From assembly GCF_000503215.1 (NCBI RefSeq), contig NZ_AYTD01000011.1, forward strand, positions 1-64,000: a DNA stretch of 64,000 nt, in the 5' to 3' direction. A program made the translations under genes and the position numbers. Below are positions 60,701 to 64,000 of this stretch, piece after piece. Source of the DNA: Pseudomonas canadensis (lineage in GTDB: Bacteria > Pseudomonadota > Gammaproteobacteria > Pseudomonadales > Pseudomonadaceae). The stretch's first letter is position 1. Each line of letters opens with the position of its first letter. The notes under the pieces were generated by a model. It saw only the letters and a program-made list of their open reading frames with translations. It was not told the DNA's origin and made no database searches.

Positions 60701-61080
60701 GCATTCTGGCTGGCGACCACGCCGGAGAGGGATTTGAAGTCGGTACTGACCTGCTTGAACAACTCGGGGCTGTCTTGCTCGCTGACGATGACTTTCTTGC
60801 CGTCCTGGGTCTCATAACGAATCAGCCCCGGGCCGACTTCATCGGGTGGGCCGATGGCCTTGTAGTCGGCGAGGGCAGGAGGTGGTGTTGCATCCTTGGC
60901 GGCCAGTTCGTAGCCGTCCTTCTTACTGGCATCCAACCCGGACGGCGTCTTGTCGTGGGCCTCTACCTTCTTGTTATTGGCGCTGTTCTTGAGCAGCACA
61001 TGGAACTGCGCGCCGGACTTGGGCGGCGTGCGGGGAAGGGCTTTGGGGTCGGACGAGCGATCGAGGGGCTGGGTCGTCAT
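57730..61080 (-). CDS. Large repeat protein, HrpK-like (possible type III-associated or secreted protein)
   Basis: 1116 residues. The N-terminal ~400 hold five ~72-residue repeats whose cores (about 75-111, 147-183, 217-252, 292-329, 362-397) share GPxDExGxGLIRYE, KVxVS and PELFxxV. A long helical, Asp/Lys-rich middle follows. Residues ~905-976 are Ala/Gly-rich and 977-996 form a hydrophobic span (GPLFLVGVVLAVVGGIIGYF). The C-terminal ~120 residues are polar and Pro-rich. There is no Sec signal. Overall it recalls HrpK-type proteins of Pseudomonas; no type III secretion genes are in the window. The start at 61080 has AGGAG upstream. Confidence 0.72.
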   Translation of the reverse strand: MTTQPLDRSSDPKALPRTPPKSGAQFHVLLKNSANNKKVEAHDKTPSGLDASKKDGYELAAKDATPPPALADYKAIGPPDEVGPGLIRYETQDGKKVIVSEQDSPELFKQVSTDFKSLSGVVASQNAGYQSLGADGSAPAKLADYKSLGPPDETGPGVIRYETQDGTKVVISQRDNPEAFQKAKDAYASFTGLSSSEDAGYKRASDNEVWPPYGGTAVGPVDEVGPGLIRFESNGQKMVVARDDNPKLFDYLAGLHEVYTDPGKKAVVEGELNNGAVLADANTPVPGLKDYKNFNWNNDQKDNLLTYELHDGTKVVVSADVSPELFKSVATANDTWAKIHTSEGEGYKLAGPNDFLKNTDITFGSPDELGDGLIRYETSEGKVIVSKELSPQLYDDVAAKWEAWSASSVDDTRAKHNLPKADELDVLNLDTGVHADEKDDKSPTLSVSELATTQLIDTYREGVKNGSIPKDDPRAKLVRALEAQAAYQNGHGITGYEEAKRPFNTTWREFDDKQTELTSADMHDIIDGKAVQKQIGELFNDPTVQADYKSKMDEAINKLPNKDEIKQKLLDLTSNPDYVLYLKDLQSQGKTYEAQKDLSDTLTSLSLFDPEAASKAAQNIQADGLTTDLNAILSDPSKISDENKELATKDLFGLLKGVLKGNVLDLPRRTQETLEKFLNEGLQGKEKSAAVTKALEELGAVYQKNGAISEADLKTALSKPYIPVADRGMLGEVFNTLNSKGILGSLGAGVSLFSGIYQLVGKGGKLGETPAQRMTIAKDFLSFAGGSSHFVRLGDKIGEALGKGGLVDFLGLDKTLPEIWGKTGMQEPNFEFRVSELPSDVKSKIATALDAVPDSQYDGIAKMFGDGDKAVTEATEGLATHLDDGLAAAGAAKLGASKSAKIAGSVIKVLGPATDIAGGFADIVLGALAIKSGVKDKDPLAQAAGGLQVAGGAFGASAGVLGAAALFGAGTAAALTGPLFLVGVVLAVVGGIIGYFVDHNKKQKATEKENDWYRDLAGDGLLQDNWADKVEYAHYEIHHYGGRDAPTDDSIFRFQQSEWEHFDETPQKGGSSSNRLDGGLHKDYKDPNEKPKNLPSDAPPERPQPHPPGGSGPKIA

Positions 61081-61167
61081 GCCATGGAACTCCTGCTGTA
61101 GCCGATTGTGGCGGTCGGCAAAAACAGTAACAGCAGGGGTTCGGCACTCGTTGCGAAAAGTTGTGAA

Positions 61168-62319
61168 TTAGGCCTGACGGTTACGCAGGGCACGCTCCAT
61201 GCGGTGCAGGCCTTCTTCCAGCATGGCCCGTGGGCAGCCGAAGTTCAGGCGCACGAATTGCTGGCTGTCGTCACCGAACTCGATACCGGCGCTCAAGCCG
61301 ACCTTGGCTTGCTCCAGGAAGAACTGCTGCGGGTCATCCAGACCCAGGGCGCTGCAATCCAGCCAAGCCAGGTAGGTGCCTTGTGGCGCGTGCATCACCA
61401 CACCAGGCAGGCGGGTTTGCACGGCGTCGAGCAGGTAGTCACGGTTGCTTTGCAGGTACTGCATCAGCGCGTCGAGCCAGTCACTGCACTGGCTGTAGGC
61501 CGCGCGGGTGGCTTCCAGGCCCAGGGGGCTGACGCTGTCGACCATGCCGCAACGGGCATTGTTGAAGCGCTCGCGGATCTCGGCGTTCTGGATCACCGCG
61601 AAGCAGGTCTTCAGGCCGGCGACGTTGTAGGCCTTGCTCGCCGACATCAGGGTAATGGTGCGCTGGGCGATCTCGGGGCTGAGGCTGGCGGTGGGAATGT
61701 GACGGCGGCCGTCGAAGCACAGTTCGGCATGGATCTCGTCGGAGATGATCAGCGCGCCGTGTTCCAGGCAGGCGTTGGCCACGGCCAGCAGTTCTTCGCG
61801 AGGGAAGACTTTGCCGATGGGGTTATGCGGGTTGCTCAGCAACAGCGCGCCAGCGCCGTTGAGCGCCTGGCGCATCGCGGGCATTGGCGTCAGGTATTCG
61901 TCGTTCAACAGCTCGAACGGTACTTCGATGCGCGGCAGGTTCCAGTGGCCCGGTGCCAGGCGAATCGGCCGGTAGTTGGGGGTTTGCAGCACCACGGCCT
62001 GGCCCGGCTGGACAAACGCGTGCAGCGCCATATTGAAGCCGGGCTCGACGCCGGGCAGAAACAGCAGCTCATCCGGTTGCACACGCCAGGCGTACTTGGC
62101 CCACAGGTCGGCGATGATCGCCTCGCGCACATCCGGCCCGGCGACGCTGTAGCCCAGCACCTGCTGGTCGAGGCGCGCGTGCAGGGCTTGCAGGACGGCG
62201 GGCGGGGCGGCGATGTCCATGTCGGCGATCCACATCGGCAACACGTCTTGCGGGTAGCGGTTCCACTTGGTGCTGCCGGTGCCGAGGCGGGGGTGGATCG
62301 TGTCGAAATCAAAGCTCAT
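61168..62319 (-). CDS. PatB/MalY-type PLP-dependent C-S lyase (cystathionine beta-lyase family)
   Basis: 383-residue fold-I aminotransferase of the MalY/PatB subgroup: MWIADMD at the N-terminus, NPHNPIGK, SDEIHAEL and the Schiff-base Lys in MSASKAYN. Such enzymes release thiol or sulfide from cystathionine and S-alkyl-cysteines. It adds a sulfur-metabolic gene near the sulfonate operon but carries no sigma-54 promoter that I can see. Confidence 0.92.
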   Translation of the reverse strand: MSFDFDTIHPRLGTGSTKWNRYPQDVLPMWIADMDIAAPPAVLQALHARLDQQVLGYSVAGPDVREAIIADLWAKYAWRVQPDELLFLPGVEPGFNMALHAFVQPGQAVVLQTPNYRPIRLAPGHWNLPRIEVPFELLNDEYLTPMPAMRQALNGAGALLLSNPHNPIGKVFPREELLAVANACLEHGALIISDEIHAELCFDGRRHIPTASLSPEIAQRTITLMSASKAYNVAGLKTCFAVIQNAEIRERFNNARCGMVDSVSPLGLEATRAAYSQCSDWLDALMQYLQSNRDYLLDAVQTRLPGVVMHAPQGTYLAWLDCSALGLDDPQQFFLEQAKVGLSAGIEFGDDSQQFVRLNFGCPRAMLEEGLHRMERALRNRQA

Positions 62320-62378
62320 GGGGGGCTCGTATCAGGAAGTCAGGCGCAAGAATGGCGCTGATTCTAGCGCCATTATTT

Positions 62379-62972
62379 TTATAGGCCAGAGCTGATTGCC
62401 ACCGCGAGTTGCCGGTGCGCCTGTTCCAGGGCGCGGTTGACCGCTTCTTCACCGCGCACCATGGCCGGCAGGTAGACGAAATCCACCGAGTGGATGCCCA
62501 CCGTCGACAGGATGGCGCTCATGTACGGGGTCAGGAAGTCCGGCTCATGGCCCTTGCGGGCGTTTCCTGAACTGACCAGGACAAAGGTGCGCCGGTCCTG
62601 CAGCAAGCCGACTTTGGCGAACTGTTCATTCACCGTAAAACTGCGCTGGATGCGCACCACATGGTCGATCCAGGCCTTGAGTGCCGCCGGCACGGTGAAA
62701 TTATGCACGGGGGTGCATAGGATCAGCAGGTCACAGGCTTCCAATTCGACGATCAACTGTTCCGAGAGTGCCGTGGCGCTGCTGGTGATTGCGCCGGGGG
62801 TGGTCAGCGCGTTGGCATATTCACGGGTCAAGGGCGGCAGTGCCTGGGCGCCGTAGTCACGCTCGGTCACCTCGGCGTCGGGGGCCAGGTCGCGCAACAA
62901 GGCGCGGGCCAGATTGAAGGTCTGCGCGGCTTTGCCGTGGGGGCTGAAACTGAGGAGCAGGGCGCGGGTCAT
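62379..62972 (-). CDS. Flavodoxin-fold NAD(P)H:quinone/azo oxidoreductase (AcpD-like)
   Basis: 197 residues of the FMN-dependent NADH-azoreductase/quinone reductase group: LLSFSPHGK phosphate loop, CTPVHNFTVPAALKAWIDHVVR for FMN and substrate. AcpD-type enzymes reduce quinones or azo compounds with NADH. Its start overlaps by 4 bases the stop of the GNAT gene. Confidence 0.9.
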   Translation of the reverse strand: MTRALLLSFSPHGKAAQTFNLARALLRDLAPDAEVTERDYGAQALPPLTREYANALTTPGAITSSATALSEQLIVELEACDLLILCTPVHNFTVPAALKAWIDHVVRIQRSFTVNEQFAKVGLLQDRRTFVLVSSGNARKGHEPDFLTPYMSAILSTVGIHSVDFVYLPAMVRGEEAVNRALEQAHRQLAVAISSGL

Positions 62973-63409
62973 TGGCTCAGGTCCTGGGAAAAGTGCATGC
63001 CCAGGGGCAACAGGCCCTGGCGGAAATAGAAGCGTTGGGCCAGGGCCATGTGCATGCCGGTGTCCAGTACCAGCCAGCGGTAGCCTCGGGCGCGGGTTTC
63101 TTCGCGTACGCGGTCCAGCAGTTGTTCGCCCAGGCGGCGTCGTTGTTGCGTGGCGTCTATCACCAGGTCATCCACGTAGATGAAGCGGCCATACAGGGTG
63201 TTTTCGGTCAAGCGATAGCCGGCCAGGCCTATTACCTTGCCGTGCTCTTTTGCTGCCAGCAGGTGATAGCCGTTTTGCCGTTGGCGGTGGATTTGTTCGG
63301 CGAATGCGGTGGCGTCGGTGAGGTGAGGGCGCAGTTGGTGCATGACTGGGAAGCTGGCGATGAGGTCGGCGTCGGATGCCAGGTGGACGAATTCGGTGTG
63401 GTCATTCAT
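62969..63409 (-). CDS. GNAT-family N-acetyltransferase
   Basis: 146 residues with the GNAT acetyl-CoA motif A (IYVDDLVIDATQQRRRLGEQLL: Q/RxxGxG/A-like RRRLGE) and motif B. The start at 63409 is chosen by similarity to the family; the ribosome site is weak and a longer frame to 63502 exists. Substrate unknown. It is first in a two-gene operon with the quinone reductase. Confidence 0.9.
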   Translation of the reverse strand: MNDHTEFVHLASDADLIASFPVMHQLRPHLTDATAFAEQIHRQRQNGYHLLAAKEHGKVIGLAGYRLTENTLYGRFIYVDDLVIDATQQRRRLGEQLLDRVREETRARGYRWLVLDTGMHMALAQRFYFRQGLLPLGMHFSQDLSQ

Positions 63410-63541
63410 GGTGGGGGGGCTTTGTGTGGTGAGGGATATGCCATTGTTGTGGGTATGGTTGGTTAGGGACAGGGGCATGATTGGACACGTGGGTTGGGGC
63501 ATGATCAGGGAGTGTGTCGTGCGTGGGGGTTATTGTTGAGT

Positions 63542-63985
63542 ACATATCCGTTGCTGCGGTCACGGCTGCTATTGGTTCCGCTCTTACAGCGGGTCACTTT
63601 TTGAAGAGCGCAAAAAGTAACCAAAAACGCTTCGCCCCAACACTCGGCACCTCGCCTAGGCTCGGTGTGCCCTCACTCCGGCTTGAATCCGTGGGCCGCC
63701 GCGATGGGCCATCCTTGGCCCAGCGCGGCTAACCCGGCGTCCTGCCGGGTTACCCACGGACTCAAGCCTGCGTTCGGCCAGCGTGTTTGACGGGGCGCCT
63801 AAGATCAAGATCAAAAGCGACTCGCTTCGCATCGTGGATACGCTGTTCACTGTAGGAGCCGGCTTGCCGGCGAAAAACGTGAGAACGCCGCGTTCATTCT
63901 GGTTTCCCGCGTCATCGTTAACGACCATCGCAGGCAAGCCAGCTCCTACAGAAACCGCGTTTGCCTTTGCTTCACACCACTCCCC
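63542..63985 (+). repeat. Long intergenic repeat, copy 3, with attached REP doublet
   Basis: Nearly identical to 17092-17480: same ends, same cloverleaf core (closing stem GGCTTGAATCCGTGGG with CCCACGGACTCAAGCC, one mismatch) and the same following REP doublet (63851-63952). In this copy the second REP element is uninterrupted. The stretch 63410-63541 holds nothing recognisable; no gene is seen from 63410 to the window end. Confidence 0.85.
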
Positions 63986-64000
63986 GACTCCCCCGAATCA

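Noticed and set aside
58084..61101. A ~1000-codon open frame on the plus strand opposite the large repeat protein
   Set aside because: It is antisense to a gene with a good ribosome site and clear internal repeats; its composition (Val/Gly/Gln-rich, no domain) is typical of shadow frames in GC-rich DNA.
63656..63937. Small ORF (93 codons) in the long repeat near the window end
   Set aside because: The same sequence folds as the repeat's cloverleaf and REP; such frames occur wherever the repeat does, and there is no ribosome site.
1..64000. tRNA, rRNA, CRISPR, integrase, transposase or prophage genes
   Set aside because: None was found on reading both strands; repeats are of REP and long intergenic types without mobility genes.

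Overview
The window looks like a chromosomal piece of a Pseudomonas of the fluorescens group. The evidence is high GC content, a Pseudomonas-type class Ia nrdB, many REP elements of the GTAGGAGCCGGCTTGCCGGCGATG and GTGGGAGCGGGCTTGCTCGC types, and genes typical of this group. No rRNA, tRNA, CRISPR array, insertion sequence or phage gene was seen.

Layout. (1) 1-1320: 5' part of nrdB (minus strand) behind two NrdR-type boxes. (2) 1465-5839: a divergent proteasome/HslV-like Ntn-hydrolase candidate, then a small amino-acid locus (DSD1-type PLP enzyme, DauR-like regulator, RidA, threonine-dehydratase-type enzyme) that fits 3-hydroxyaspartate or D-amino-acid catabolism. (3) 5909-41916: a ~36-kb organosulfur scavenging island. 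It has an SsuBC-type transporter, three TonB receptors, three DszB-like proteins, a DszC/SfnB-like flavoprotein, four SsuD-like flavin monooxygenases, a class II aldolase-fold protein, two Tat-lipoprotein family-5 binding proteins, a peptide-type importer with a fused double ATPase, a secreted lipase-like hydrolase, an SsuA-like binding protein and a receiver-less sigma-54 activator of the SfnR type. A heterodimeric ABC exporter and a 0.8-kb block of inverted long repeats sit inside it. (4) 41959-42573: a left-handed beta-helix protein. (5) 42570-53055: a complete non-phosphorylative L-rhamnose pathway (frameshifted OprB porin, dehydrogenase, RhaT, mutarotase, lactonase, aldehyde dehydrogenase, aldolase, dehydratase, MFS transporter, LysR regulator). 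(6) 53147-54579: a FecI/FecR pair without an adjacent receptor. (7) 54576-57077: a complete sulfonate ABC transporter. (8) 57396-63409: molbindin, a 1116-residue repeat protein resembling HrpK-type proteins, a PatB/MalY-type C-S lyase, a flavodoxin-fold oxidoreductase and a GNAT enzyme. (9) 63542-64000: another copy of the long repeat.

The main result is regulatory. Seven promoters in the sulfur genes carry -24/-12 elements with exact GG-N10-GC spacing, and most lie near palindromes of the form TGYTG-N6-CARCA. Together with the SfnR-like activator at 40840-41916 this suggests one sigma-54 regulon tying uptake (TonB receptors, ABC transporters) to desulfurisation (flavin monooxygenases and DszB-like proteins). 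The gene content parallels the DszC-DszA-DszB order of the 4S route, but substrates cannot be read from sequence. Other points for follow-up are the Ntn-hydrolase candidate, a DszB-like paralogue with Ser in place of the nucleophilic Cys, a class II aldolase-fold protein lacking catalytic ligands, and long repeats whose internal stems covary between copies.
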